Of a stretch of 41,428 nucleotides of DNA, positions 1-9,425 are shown piece after piece. Below the pieces are notes generated by a model, which saw only the letters and a program-made list of their open reading frames with translations, had not been told where the DNA came from and searched no databases. How positions within the stretch are numbered: position 1 is the stretch's first letter; the number at the start of each line of letters is the position of its first letter. Origin of the DNA: Anthoceros angustus (lineage: Eukaryota > Streptophyta > Anthocerotopsida > Anthocerotales > Anthocerotaceae). Made by a program: the position numbers and the translations under genes. The stretch is taken from contig VJWM01000356.1 of the NCBI GenBank assembly GCA_010909165.1, forward strand, positions 1-41,428, read 5' to 3'.

Positions 1-545
1 AAGGAACGTGTGGATTGCTTGGGCAAGCATTTGACATGAACATGATGACCGTTGTTTAGCTACCGGAGTCGCTACCAACTTCAAACCAAGAAGGCGGGTT
101 GAAGCGCTGGTTCGGTGGACAAAGGCATTCCAAAGACTCGATCTCAACAAGAGAAGGTGAGTTTGAGGCAAGGAGAGTAAGCCGAGAGGAAGCGCAAGCC
201 ATCTACCACACACATGAGTGGTTAACAGCATCGAGTTGAAGAGCAATCCAACGGCCACTAAAGGAGTTGTTGGAGGCATCGCGACATGTGTTTGCTTTCA
301 CGCTTGCGGAGATGGGGAAGTATACCAAAGGGAAGTTCCACATAGAACTAATCAAGGATGAACCAGTGTTCCGCAGAAGGCACAGGCTCACTAAGGCAAG
401 AAGAAAATGGCGAGCAACCGGCTGGGGGGGAGAGTAGTCCACATGACAGGCGCATGAGGATGCTGAAGACAAGCCTCCACTCATGGACAAGGTTCATAAC
501 CTGGACGACATTCTGAGATTGGTTTTGTGCACAATGCACTACATG
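1..545 (+). pseudogene. Ty3/gypsy pol deletion derivative (methyltransferase tail, pre-RT, PHD tail)
   Basis: This is the left-hand, plus-strand copy of the family seen complete at 5731-14026. Bases 1-390 follow 10260-10640 closely. They encode the last methyltransferase motif (LLGQAFDMNMMT, near 16-55) and the entry to reverse transcriptase (KELLEASRHVFAF, then EMGKYTKGKFHIE, about 255-350). At about 393 the alignment jumps to the equivalent of 11862 (GAGCAACCGGC.GGGG, after RNase H). At about 485 it jumps again to the end of the PHD finger (DWFCAQCTT, about 514-541). Most of RT, RNase H and the whole integrase are therefore missing. The copy cannot be functional. It continues to the left of the window. 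The order of the surviving pieces matches the full copy, so this looks like two internal deletions and not a chimera. Confidence 0.85.
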
Positions 546-607
546 AGGTGACGTAGTTCTACTAATGATAATGTTTTGACTTAGAGTCTCACATTATCGT
601 GGGGGAT

Positions 608-1214
608 TGTAATTTATATATCTCACAGACAGATTTGTTTGCTTGGTTGTTGGTCGAGGAAGTGCTTATATGAATTCAAGTGCTTACCGCGCGACACCGT
701 CATGCCGCAGATACTAATCTCGCACTTGGGTTTAGTGTTTGATTAGCATTAATTAATCTAATTACTTATTAAGTAAGTAATTAGTGTTAATTAATCTAAG
801 TGCTTATGTTAATTAAGCCGCTGATTAGTGTTAATTAAACATGGTTAGCAATAGCTAAGTGGATAAGCTCAAGTAATATGCTTTGGCATATTCCTCATAT
901 ATTATAGTGTATCTTAGGATACAATAGCTTAAGTGGATAAGCTCAAGTAATATGCTTTGGCATATTCCTTGCATATTATAGTGTATTCTTAGGATATTTC
1001 GCATATGTCCGATGCCAATAGGATATCTTAGGAATATGCCGATGCAGGTCTAGTATATAGACCTTCCATTGAGGACAGCATCATAGCTTGTCCTCTAGAT
1101 ATGCAATGCAGCGCGTGAGGAGGCCATGACCCGAGAGCCGATGCGTGATAATTGCGTGTTGTTCTCGTGGGAGAGTGTGTTTGTGCCACGACGCTAGCTA
1201 CTCCCCGTTGTTAC
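608..1214 (+). mobile_element. Gypsy 3' LTR (plus-strand copy) with upstream module
   Basis: A purine tract (GTGGGGGATTG, 599-609) directly follows the PHD tail. Then comes a 92-bp module (about 608-698), followed by the LTR body from about 699 (ATACTAATCTCGCACTTGGG) to a TGTTAC-type end near 1214. The body matches 5731-6207, 13439-13940 and the reverse complement of 3014-3592. It holds tandem units: an AT-rich unit (TTAATTAATCTAAGTGCTTATG) twice and a unit of about 70 bp (AAGCTCAAGTAATATGCTTTGG) twice. A palindromic TATA-like stretch (GGTCTAGTATATAGACC type) lies near 1050. The exact 5' border is uncertain, either 608 next to the purine tract or about 699. At 1214 it is joined directly to integrase sequence in the opposite orientation. 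Confidence 0.8.
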
Positions 1215-3013
1215 CTCTGCCCCGCCTTTCCGTCCTGTGAGGCAATCATCCTGACCGCAATCCATCGCTTGTAGCCCTGCTTGCCTCACGCTGCAAAATG
1301 GTTGTCGCCCATACAACAAGTAGTATGGTGAAAATTGCTCAAGGTCGCTTGATTGCTCACCCTGCACTAGCACTAGGTATGGCATCCCTTCATCCCATGT
1401 ACGTCTCATTGAGACAATACGCAAGGCCCGCTTTGGTCCGCACTAAGCCGCTCAAAGAAGTCCATCGGCTGAGGATGATCTCTCTCGGTCGACGATGTCT
1501 AACATCAATCAAGCCTCCCCGCTACAAGTCTTGAAATTCCCCACGAATTCTTTTGCCCGCCGAGAACCTCCGCACATGCTCCATATCGACTAAGAACTAA
1601 GCCAAGAACGCCTTTATCGTAAGCCGAGAGTCACGCTTGGTAAGATGGCAACCTCGCACCACTTGCAAATGCTCCACCATTAGCATGACATGCTTGTTTC
1701 CGTGACGAGCCTCGCATGTCCGCATGAGATCCACACTCCACCTTGTAGAAGAGTCCTTGATCGCAGAGTGAAGTCACAACATCATTGGTCGGAACTGTTC
1801 TTCACTCGATCAAGACACTCTACATTCCGATCACCCTTTCCACATCTCCATACATCCTTGCCTGTATGTGTGGGCCCTCGAGCATGTCAGAGGTGCGCTA
1901 GCACCAAAATGCCCTAAGCCTTCATGCACCGGTGATGAGTCTCACCGTCCTCCTGATTGGGTACAATTATCTCCAAGTAATCACGACATACATTATGTCC
2001 TCCTTCCAATAGTACCGAGCCACCTTCTCGTAGCTTGGCGTGGCCTCGAGATGAAAGCCCTGTGGCACCTGCACCTTAGAAAGGTCACCGCTATTGCATC
2101 CGCCTGCATGTCCCCGACGGACGACCGCATACAAAGCGATGAGTGGAGGGTCTTTCAAGATCCCTCATGCAAGATGGCCAACATGGTATCTCGGACTACT
2201 CTCCCCACCGTTCGTCATCCGAATCTTGCCCGCCTCGTAGTGTCTTCAAGACGAGGTAGAGGATTCTCGACAACCCATCAAGATTAGAGTGAACTTCACC
2301 GGCTGTTCGGCGACTAAGTCATACTCAAGAATGAGAGCCACCCGCCGCCTTTCCCGTAAGCTTGTCGCTGGCCATCAACCAAAGGTGTTGATGGTCGGAT
2401 GATAAATCGATGTCCAAACAAGTACGACGAAAGTGTCCGATCACGCCCACGTTATTGCAAGACATTCTCCTTCATAGTGTAGTAGTTGGACCACCGTTGT
2501 TGTTCCGATCGGCATAGGCAATGACATGTTCTCTTCCTTGTCATTGATCTCGCCTAAGACGCCTCTGGCGCCGATTTCTTGCTCCAATCAATGTAAAGCA
2601 CGAACGCCATCAAGTTTGGATGACCAAGAATTAGCAAGCTCATGCCCTTCAACTCCATGAAAGCGACCTCCTCTTGAGTCCAACGCCAAGTCACCAACTT
2701 TAATAAGTCATTCAATGGTCAATCCTCCGCCATCCGCTGAATGAACTTCCTCAGTAACCGCCAACCCCAAAATGCCCTCAACTTCGAGATGTCAGCTATT
2801 CGAATGCCACGATTGCTCCACTTTGGTGGCATGCGCAGATCCCGCAGCGTGATCCAATGACCCAAATACAACACCTTGTCCTTCCAAATCGACACTTCTG
2901 GATGGGCCTTCAACCCACAAGCTACCTAGCAAAGATCGTCAAGATGTTGTAGATGCTCCTGAAAGGTATTGCTGAAGATGATGACATCATCAATGTAGCA
3001 CTTGCCAAAGCAT
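1215..3013 (-). pseudogene. Ty3/gypsy pol fragment: RT (part), RNase H, integrase
   Basis: On the minus strand this follows 11050-12815 of the full copy. From right to left it shows the RT catalytic box YIDD (2986-2997), the RT thumb (KVLYLGHWITL, around 2850-2890), RNase H (about 2650-2280), the integrase zinc-finger region (about 2160-1850) and the integrase core down to about 1217. Here the catalytic box is intact, whereas the full copy has YIDE. Frames are broken throughout. The 5' end is fused to a truncated LTR at 3013/3014, so gag, protease, methyltransferase and the RT fingers are gone. The 3' end stops inside integrase at the LTR of the neighbouring copy. PHD and 3' LTR are absent from this side. 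Confidence 0.85.
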
Positions 3014-3592
3014 CACACTCTCCCTACGAGAACAACACGCAAATTCCTCACACATCGCTCTCGGAGTCATAGCTTTGGCCTCCTCACAACGCTCGTGCAT
3101 TGCATATCTAGAGGACAAGCTATGATCTGAGCTTGTTCTCAATGGAAGGGTCTATATATACTAGACCCTGGCATCGGCATATTCCTAAGATATCCCATTG
3201 GCATGCCGTAAAATATCCTAAGAATACACTATAATATGCAAGGAATATGCCAAAGCATATTACTTGAGCTTATCCACTTAGCTATTGTATTCTAAGAATA
3301 CACTATAATATGCAAGAATATGCCAAGCATATTACTTGAGCTTATCCACTTAGCTATTGCTAACCATGTTTAATTGACACTAATCAATGCTTAATTAACA
3401 TAAGCACCTTAGATTAATTATCAGTAATCAATGCTTAAGTAACATAAGCACCTTAGATTAATTAACACTAATTACTTACTTAAAGATAAGTAATTAGATT
3501 AATTATCACTAATCAATGCTTAATTAACATAAGCATCTTGCTAATCAAACACTAAACCCAAGTGCAGAGATTAGTATCACACTAAGATGACA
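3014..3592 (-). mobile_element. Gypsy 5' LTR, minus strand, truncated at its 3' end
   Basis: This is the reverse complement of the family LTR. It starts (minus strand) at 3592 with TGTCATCTTAGTGTGATAC and ends abruptly at CACACTCTCCC (3014-3024), where the next base already belongs to RT. The last 30 or so LTR bases and the whole 5' coding half are lost. It carries three copies of the AT-rich unit and two of the unit of about 70 bp, the largest expansion in the window. It begins at the same LTR position as the copy at 5731; both lack the 92-bp module that precedes the plus-strand 3' LTRs. Confidence 0.8.
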
Positions 3593-3599
3593 AAGGGAT

Positions 3600-3700
3600 T
3601 CCCTCCTCCCCGAGTCCGGACCTCTGGGTCCACCGACTGGGTCCGGACTCTGGGTCCTACTCGAGTCCGGACCTAGGTTCGATTGCCTCGTCTGACCCTG
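3600..3700. repeat. GTCCGGAC-rich short repeat cluster
   Basis: The palindromic octamer GTCCGGAC, or close variants (GGGTCCGGAC, GAGTCCGGACC), recurs at least four times in about 80 bp, mixed with GGGTCC. Related GGTCCG/GGTCGGACC motifs occur at 21180-21245, next to the other coiled-coil gene remnant. The function is unknown; it may be a terminal or subterminal motif of an element that contains the coiled-coil genes. Confidence 0.5.
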
Positions 3701-4360
3701 GTCCGTGGAAGATCACATGTATACTAACCCTCCTCCGAAGTGTCGGGATGAACGATTTTTTTTGTTTTTGGTGAAGTGCTTTGGGAATTGTCCGGGTAAG
3801 GCCCTTTTATACAGAAATGGTCCTTGGCCCATGGTGATAATAATAATTTTTTGGGTCCTTTAGTTTTGACCCTGGATAGGTAGGTCAGAAATAGAGTCCT
3901 TGGGTTTTGGTGATTTTTGGAATAAGAGGTGTCTATATATGCTAGGAATGCCCACACTATGCCACAGTTGGGCAGTCAAGTGGGGAGGTGGCTAGCTCCA
4001 CCACGGTGGTCAAAAACGGACGAAGACTGGGGGAGTTTACAACCCTAGTGGCGAGCGGTTGCCACCGGAAAGAATCGAAGAAGAACACACCACACCGCGA
4101 GGTCGACTGTGAGAGAGCGTCTGAGTGCAGCAAGCCGGGCGACGCATGCAATCGCGCTTGGGCCACCACCGCTTTGTGTGTAGCGGTGGCGCAAGGCCGA
4201 CGTGCCAGCGGCGGCCGAGGAGGGAAACCACGCGAATCCTGCTGGGGGAAAGAGGCGCCTGAGGCGGGGAGGACCAGGGAGGAGCGAAGGAGCGCCAGGG
4301 TGGTGCTTTTCTCCACCATCGCTGCGGAGAGCCGAGGTTTTTTGAAGACGAAGGAGGAAG
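3701..4360. other. Spacer with no recognised gene
   Basis: Open frames exist on both strands (for example 3988-4428 plus and 3957-4394 minus), but they overlap each other. None shows a recognisable domain or convincing composition. This may be leader or degraded 5' coding sequence of the transposon-like gene that follows. No promoter or RNA gene is evident. Confidence 0.4.
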
Positions 4361-4363
4361 GAG

Positions 4364-5730
4364 ATGGTGCCTCAAGCCGCGTCAAATTACTCATGCAAAG
4401 GGCCCAACATGGACCATCGGAAGGTTAGAGCCGGCGTGCCTTGCAGAAGCCCGGAATTCATGGAAAAGAAATGTGCTACGACCAAAGATTGCAAGAGTGC
4501 CCGCCAATTGAGAACCAGGTCGCAAGAGGGCGACGCGAGGAAGAGGCCGCAAAATTGGGATTTGGGGCTCTTTCGAGCAGTGTATGGGCGAGAAGAATCA
4601 GAGGATGGGAGCCTGGTGATTGACCCCCAGAGGAAGAAGACCCTGAGAGCTGCAGCGGCCGCGCTCATGAAGCCTGGGGAAGTGAGGGTGAACAATGGAT
4701 GGGTGACTCGCCAACTCGTGTCTGTGCAGCTGGTGGGCTTGGCCAAGTGGATTTTGTGTTTCCTGCAGAACCGAAAGTTGGACCATATGGCGGATCACTT
4801 CCTGGTCTTTCTTCATGAAGTGGTTAAGGGCACACAAATCGATTGGGGGAGGATGATTTTTGAAAGAGCCTGTGAAGAGAAGGCGAATTGCTCCCTTCCC
4901 CTCGGCCCTCCTTGATTTCACCCTTTTGATTCATGTATTCACGATTCCGGTGCCTAAAGTTGGAGTCGGTCCGCTTCTTCATAGCCGGAAACCCCGAGAA
5001 CTAAGGTAGAGGAGGAGGAGGTAAGGAGGATCTGTGGAAGGATTCCAGCTTGGGAATGCGCCTCTAGAAGATTTAGATGAAGGTGGGAGGTTTCCAAGGG
5101 CAAGAAGTGAGGGCGCGACGATCGAATCTGGGGTCACAAAAGGGAAGAACAAAGCTGAGGAGGAACCCACAGCTACACCTAGGGTCACTGTCGAAATCCA
5201 GCAGACGGGTGAAGGAGGAGAAGAAAAGGGAGACGGCAGTTGTCCCCTCTGTGTGCAGGGGATGAGTCACGCCACTAGGGGAGGTTGAACGATAAAGGGT
5301 AGTTGCATCAACCCCTAGGAGAGGAAGGGCTAATTTTGGCACCGCGACGAGCTCAAGGACATTTTTGGCGACATCTCATTGACCCGCCCAAATCAAGTGG
5401 AGACAAGTGACACTGGCCAAGGAATTGTTGTGGAGGGGATACAGGAACAGCCCAATCTGGAATTCCAGTTCTTGACTCGGCCATGGCTCGACTCAAAGTG
5501 ACTCTTCGACAAAGTGCACCCATGGCTCACTTCCGAGTGCATGGGCAACAGGAGAAGTTGCTCAAGGAAAAGTTGGAGGGACTAGAGGGCGAGAACAAGG
5601 TGGCAGAGGACCGCAGACGAGAGTGCGAAGCGGCCCTCGACAAGGCGCAGGAACAGCTGAGGGCCATGTCCACCCAACATGAGGCCTTAGTGAATCAAGT
5701 CAAAGAGGCGCACGCTACGATTGAGGAGCT
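4364..5730 (+). pseudogene. Putative plant transposon-like protein with coiled coil (broken)
   Basis: The first open segment (4364-4915, 183 aa) has a globular stretch with QNWDLGLFRAVYG, LVGLAKWILCFLQNRKL and FLVFLHEVVKGTQIDWGR. This resembles the putative plant transposon protein domain found in plant retroelement ORFs (a resemblance judged by eye). A frame break and a charged Lys/Glu-rich linker (5034-5288) follow. Then comes a coiled coil (5483-5730, EKLLKEKLEGLEGENKVAED and onward). The reading frame is cut at 5731 by the gypsy LTR. After the element, the sequence from about 14027 can continue in a charged, helix-prone frame. The gene is not intact and its function is unknown. It is probably part of an older mobile element, since a similar coiled-coil remnant lies at 21256-22300. 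Confidence 0.45.
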
Positions 5731-6207
5731 TGTCATGCCGTGTGATACTAATCTCTGCACTTGGGTTTAGTGTTTGATTAGCATTAATTAATCTAATTAC
5801 TTATCTTTAAGTAAGTAATTAGTGTTAATTAAACATGGTTATGTTAAGTGGATAAGCTCAAGTAATATGCTTTGGCATATTCCTTGCATATTAGTGTATT
5901 CATGGATACAATAGCTAAGTGGATAAGCTCAAGTAATATGCTTTGGCATATTCCTTGCATATTATAGTGTATTCTTAGGATATTTCCGGCATATGCCGAT
6001 GCCAATAGGATATCTTAGGAATATGCCGATGCCGTGGTCTAGTATATAGACCCTTCCATTGAGGACAAGCTCATCATAGCTTGTCCTCTAGATGCAATGC
6101 AAGAGCGAGGAGGCCAAAGCTATGACTCAGAGCGATGTGTGAGGAATTTGTTGTTCTCGTGGGAGAGTGTGTTTGTGCCACGACGCGAGCTACTCCCTCC
6201 TGTTACA
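5731..6207 (+). mobile_element. Gypsy 5' LTR of the most complete copy
   Basis: It begins TGTCATGCCGTGTGATAC and ends CTCCCTCCTGTTACA. It matches the LTR at 13439-13940 over its whole length apart from repeat-number differences: one AT-rich unit here against three there, and two units of about 70 bp here against one there. A TATA-like core (TATATA, 6043-6048) sits inside a near-palindrome (6036-6052). Transcription would start a little downstream and run into the leader. No convincing tRNA primer-binding site follows 6207, so either the right border is further on or the site has decayed. It interrupts the coiled-coil gene on its left. Confidence 0.85.
6043..6048 (+). promoter_or_regulatory. 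TATA-like box in gypsy LTR
   Basis: TATATA lies inside GGTCTAGTATATAGACC and is conserved in the LTR copies near 1050 and 13765 and on the minus strand near 3160. Its position in the second half of the LTR fits a retrotransposon core promoter. Activity is inferred. Confidence 0.35.
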
Positions 6208-6224
6208 AGCTATGATCTGTGTGT

Positions 6225-6335
6225 ACACCAGATAGGCGACTAGGCTTAGTGTGATGCTAGGCGATGCTAGGCGCCAGCGATGCTAGGACGCTAGGCGATG
6301 CTAGGTGACGCTAGGCGATGCTAATGCTAGGCGAG
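6225..6335 (+). repeat. Minisatellite, GATGCTAGGC unit
   Basis: The decamer GATGCTAGGC and variants (GACGCTAGGC, GATGCTAGGT) repeat about eight to ten times directly after the 5' LTR. Nothing comparable occurs elsewhere in the window. It sits where a primer-binding site and leader would be expected. Confidence 0.7.
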
Positions 6336-6379
6336 GCCGCGAGGCGACGCCGCCTTAGCAAGCAGGAGGGACTCAAGTG

Positions 6380-6625
6380 TGCCCAAGGCTTGAGGCCCAG
6401 AGAGGACCAAGCCCAAGGCCAAGGAGAGGAGGAAGAAGCTAAGCCCAAGGCCAAGGAGAGGAGGCAAAGAAGCCCAAGTCCAAGGCCAAGGAGAGAGGCG
6501 AAGCCCAAGTCCAAGGCCAAGGAGAGGAGGAGAAGCCCAAGCCCAAGGCCAAGGAGGAGGCAAAGAAGCCCAAGTCAAGGCCAAGGAGAGGAGGCGAAGA
6601 AGGCAAGAAGCCCTACCAAGGAGAG
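6380..6625 (+). repeat. Tandem 24-27 bp repeat coding Lys/Arg-rich peptide
   Basis: The unit AAGCCCAAGGCCAAGGAGAG, extended by GAGG or so, repeats about eight times with indels. In one frame it gives KPKAKERR-type repeats and in another SPSPRPRR-type repeats, both strongly basic. An open frame runs 6318-6650. It could encode a basic N-terminal tail of Gag that binds nucleic acid, or it could be untranslated leader. Repeat instability rather than selection may explain the open frame. Confidence 0.6.
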
Positions 6626-6775
6626 GAATGAGGCCTCCACTGGCCTTTAAGGCCAACCAACCAAGGGAGAAACAAGAGTATTTTACTCTTGGGCCCCGGA
6701 TTCAAGGGATAAGGGAAGTGATAGACATGGGTCATCAGTCCATTTGATTTCACTTTCCAAAACTCCTAGTTAGCC

Positions 6776-6841
6776 GCACCCCATCCAGGTACTGATCCAC
6801 CCCACGGTGCTTAACTCGGAGTTCCTATGCCTTTGCTATCC
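6776..6841 (-). repeat. 5S rRNA-like segment in element leader
   Basis: Read on the minus strand this contains GAACTCCGAGTTAAGC, then CAGTACCTGGATGGG. It matches the order and spacing of the plant 5S rRNA core: GAACTCCG(C)AGTTAAGC with the A box, then AGTACTAGGATGGGTGA with the intermediate element. The 5' part of 5S is not clear and the C-box region is only weakly similar, so this is a partial 5S-derived sequence and not a functional gene. It lies antisense to the retrotransposon, between the basic repeat and gag. Cassandra TRIM elements and SINE3 are known mobile elements that contain 5S sequence. Confidence 0.6.
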
Positions 6842-6980
6842 AACTCACCCAGCTCACATTTTGACAGATAGCCTGCAGAGTATTTCTATGCAATTTTAAC
6901 ATGCATAGATACTTAGAGGTTTCACTAATCACGATCTAAGATAGCGGGTGTGTAACCTTGATTAAGGGTTTGATCTAGCC

Positions 6981-8370
6981 ACTAACCGCCTGGAGTGCAT
7001 GCTCGACACACTCGATCCGGACGGAGCTACCAACCAGCAAGTCCATCGAGCGAATTCAAGTCCCGACCAAGAGGGAGAAGTGCAAACACCTCGATTTTGG
7101 TACCACCGAAGGACGGAGGAACCCATGACACAATCAACAATCTTTGAAGGATCCGTGAGTGGCAACACACAAGACACGTTAGTGCTGCCGGACAACTCGG
7201 GAAGCGAGGAGGACTTGTCTCTTGGAGTCGTCAAGATGGGAGGAGACAAGGATCGAATGGAGTTGTTCACAGACGAGCGGCACCTTGCCACCGGAGGACT
7301 TCATCGAGAAGTACGGTGCGTGTGCGGAGATGGAATTGAAGACCGGATACACGAAGCGATACGGCTTCATCCAAATGCCAAGTACTTGGGGATGAAGCAT
7401 TGGCGTGCTATCAGAAAGGCACAGGCGTTGAGCGGCACATGGAGGACCAGGAGTAGGCTCAAGCTGGGAACCAAAGGCAGAGGCACCGACGATCCCATCA
7501 AGAGATGTTTGACATCTTCCTACCGGAGTTTCCTGCAAGCACGGATGAGAAGATCTCCGATGACACACTTCAAGATGAAGTCGCGAGACGAAGATGGCTT
7601 ATCAAGAATCGACCAGTTGGTACGTGACACCAAGATCATGAGTGACCGACCGCAGAGAAGTACTTGCATTGCCATATGCACGCATGAAGGTGCAACAAGC
7701 GGTGCACAAGACGAAGGGCAACACTACACCCTCAAGGAAGTGTACGAGATGGCAAGATAGGGCTCGACACTTTCTCTCGTCTGTGCAAGTGATTACTCCA
7801 AGACAAGTAGGAGTGGTGGACGACATGACCGACGCGGAGGTCGAGTGGAGGAGCTCGGCGACAAGCCACCCACAGCCCCAAGTGACGAGCCCCGTGAGGT
7901 GCCGAGGACGGACCATTCCCTCATGAGTGCGAGCATGCATTCGGAGGAGTCAAGGGTGAGGAGCCATGCCCTAGCTGTGGGAGGTACGGGCACAATGAAG
8001 CGGCATGTTGGGAGAAGCATCCGAATTGCGGCTCACGGGTTATCGAGCAGCAACCCCGCCAATGCATCTGCGTCAACCTCATCCACAAAATCAGCGAGCA
8101 AAGGCGCCGTGGAGGAGGCACTGCGAAGTCCCGTGGACAAAAGAAACGGGAAGCATCAAAGAAGACGATGGAGACGTGGCACGCCTTGCAAAGCTGGAGA
8201 AGTGCGGAAGGCGAAGATCAAGGAGAGCAGCAGTTCATCGAGGACGAAGAAGATGAGCACAAGCTTGGATACATGGCGATCGTGACCAGATCCAAGGGGG
8301 AAGAAACCTCCGCAGCTACGAGAGAAGATAGCTCGAGGAAGAAGAGGATGTCTTGACACCGGTGGAAGAC
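6981..8370 (+). pseudogene. gag: Gypsy gag (capsid/nucleocapsid), frameshifted
   Basis: The longest open piece is 6999-7760 (253 aa); it and the frames that follow lead into a zinc knuckle. The knuckle, at 7967-8008, reads CPSCGRYGHNEAAC, a perfect CX2CX4HX4C nucleocapsid motif followed by WEKHPNCGSR. It is in a different frame from the upstream ORF. Charged, low-complexity sequence follows to about 8350. Gag would form the particle and package RNA. No confident capsid fold is recognisable by eye upstream, so that part is assigned by position. Several frame changes make this copy non-functional. Confidence 0.7.
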
Positions 8371-8465
8371 ACGGAAGGAAGCTTGGATCCTCTTCCAACC
8401 TATGCCAAGATGCCAAAGTCGTTTGAGCCATTGCCAGAGCAACGTGGGAGCAACATCAAAGTCCA

Positions 8466-9116
8466 GTGGGCGATGGAGAAACCCATGCACAGATTGCTGA
8501 CGAGACGATGGCACAAAAGCTTCTGGAGATGCCATGTTTCAGCCTACAAGACATGGGGTTGAGCGTGAAGGAAGTCAGGGGTTTGACTCGGCGGATGTTG
8601 ACAACCCTTGAAGACGAAGCAAGTGTCGACAATGTGCCACAACAGGTGGCAATGATGTCATTGCTGACCTCGGAGCCAAGCATCTCTGTGGAGAAGCGTC
8701 GCACGAGTGGGAGTGGCTTTGGTCAACAATCGGAGAGGCACATTGAAATCAATGGATTCGCACCAAGGAGGGTGTTGATTGACACCGGAGCACCGGTGAT
8801 CGTTGGAAGAAGAGTGAAGGAAGCGTTGGGTCTCCACCAAGAAAGGTTGAAGGAAACCAAGTGGAAGATCCAGATCATGGGACCACGGAGCATGTGTTGG
8901 GGTGACAAGGTACAAGGGTTTCATTCAAACCAAGAACAGCAGACTTCACCTTTGTCGAGGTACACCGCTTGGTCACCGATGCACACTTTGATGTCTTGCG
9001 AGGACGCTTTGTACAAACCTCGAGTCATGGTGGATTGTGGACGAGAGACTATCGACCAGCCGAGAAGCTGGAGCAAAACCGATGAACGGATTGCCCGCAT
9101 CCCTCTGCATGCATAG
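8466..9116 (+). pseudogene. Gypsy aspartic protease domain
   Basis: A continuous 216-aa frame contains HIEINGFAPRRVLIDTGAPV. DTGA (8781-8792) is the active-site motif of retropepsins. The flanking hydrophobic strand (RRVLI) and the downstream IVGRRVKEALGL are as in Ty3/gypsy proteases, which cleave the Gag-Pol polyprotein. The second half of the fold loses frame after about 8900. The domain sits between the zinc knuckle (8008) and the methyltransferase (9426), the expected place for protease. It would be part of a Gag-Pol fusion, so the ORF start is not a real start codon. Confidence 0.8.
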
Positions 9117-9425
9117 GATCATGAGAACCTCATTGCTGCTCACCCGGTTTGGCGCCGTAGTGAAGGACACGCCATACGTGCTTGAACCTCTTGGCGTGTG
9201 TCTAACAACCGCAATTGACTGATGGAGGATTTCGACGAGGAGGAGGAAAACAAGCTAGGGTTGCAACCACCCTCGGAGGAGGTTCTTCAAGTCACGGACG
9301 GAGCGGTGACTGCAGCAATGAGCCGTGCAAAGGTGGAGGATGGTGCAAGAGGAGTCCTATGAGCCGAGAACTGTAAGTTCTTGCCTAGGGTTGAGCCTTT
9401 GTGACCTAAACACCTGTGTCATCAC
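9117..9425 (+). other. Linker between protease and methyltransferase
   Basis: About 300 bases with no recognised domain. There are short open pieces rich in Glu and Arg (for example 9223-9300). It is probably the degraded end of protease and an interdomain linker. An ATG at 9426 lies just ahead of methyltransferase motif I, but in a polyprotein it need not be a start. Confidence 0.5.

Noticed and set aside
3957-4428. Overlapping plus and minus ORFs of about 145 aa
   Set aside because: They are mutually antisense, with no domain or consistent coding signal.
6776-6841. Functional 5S rRNA gene
   Set aside because: Only the central part matches. The 5' end and the C box are weak, and no terminator T-run follows on the minus strand.
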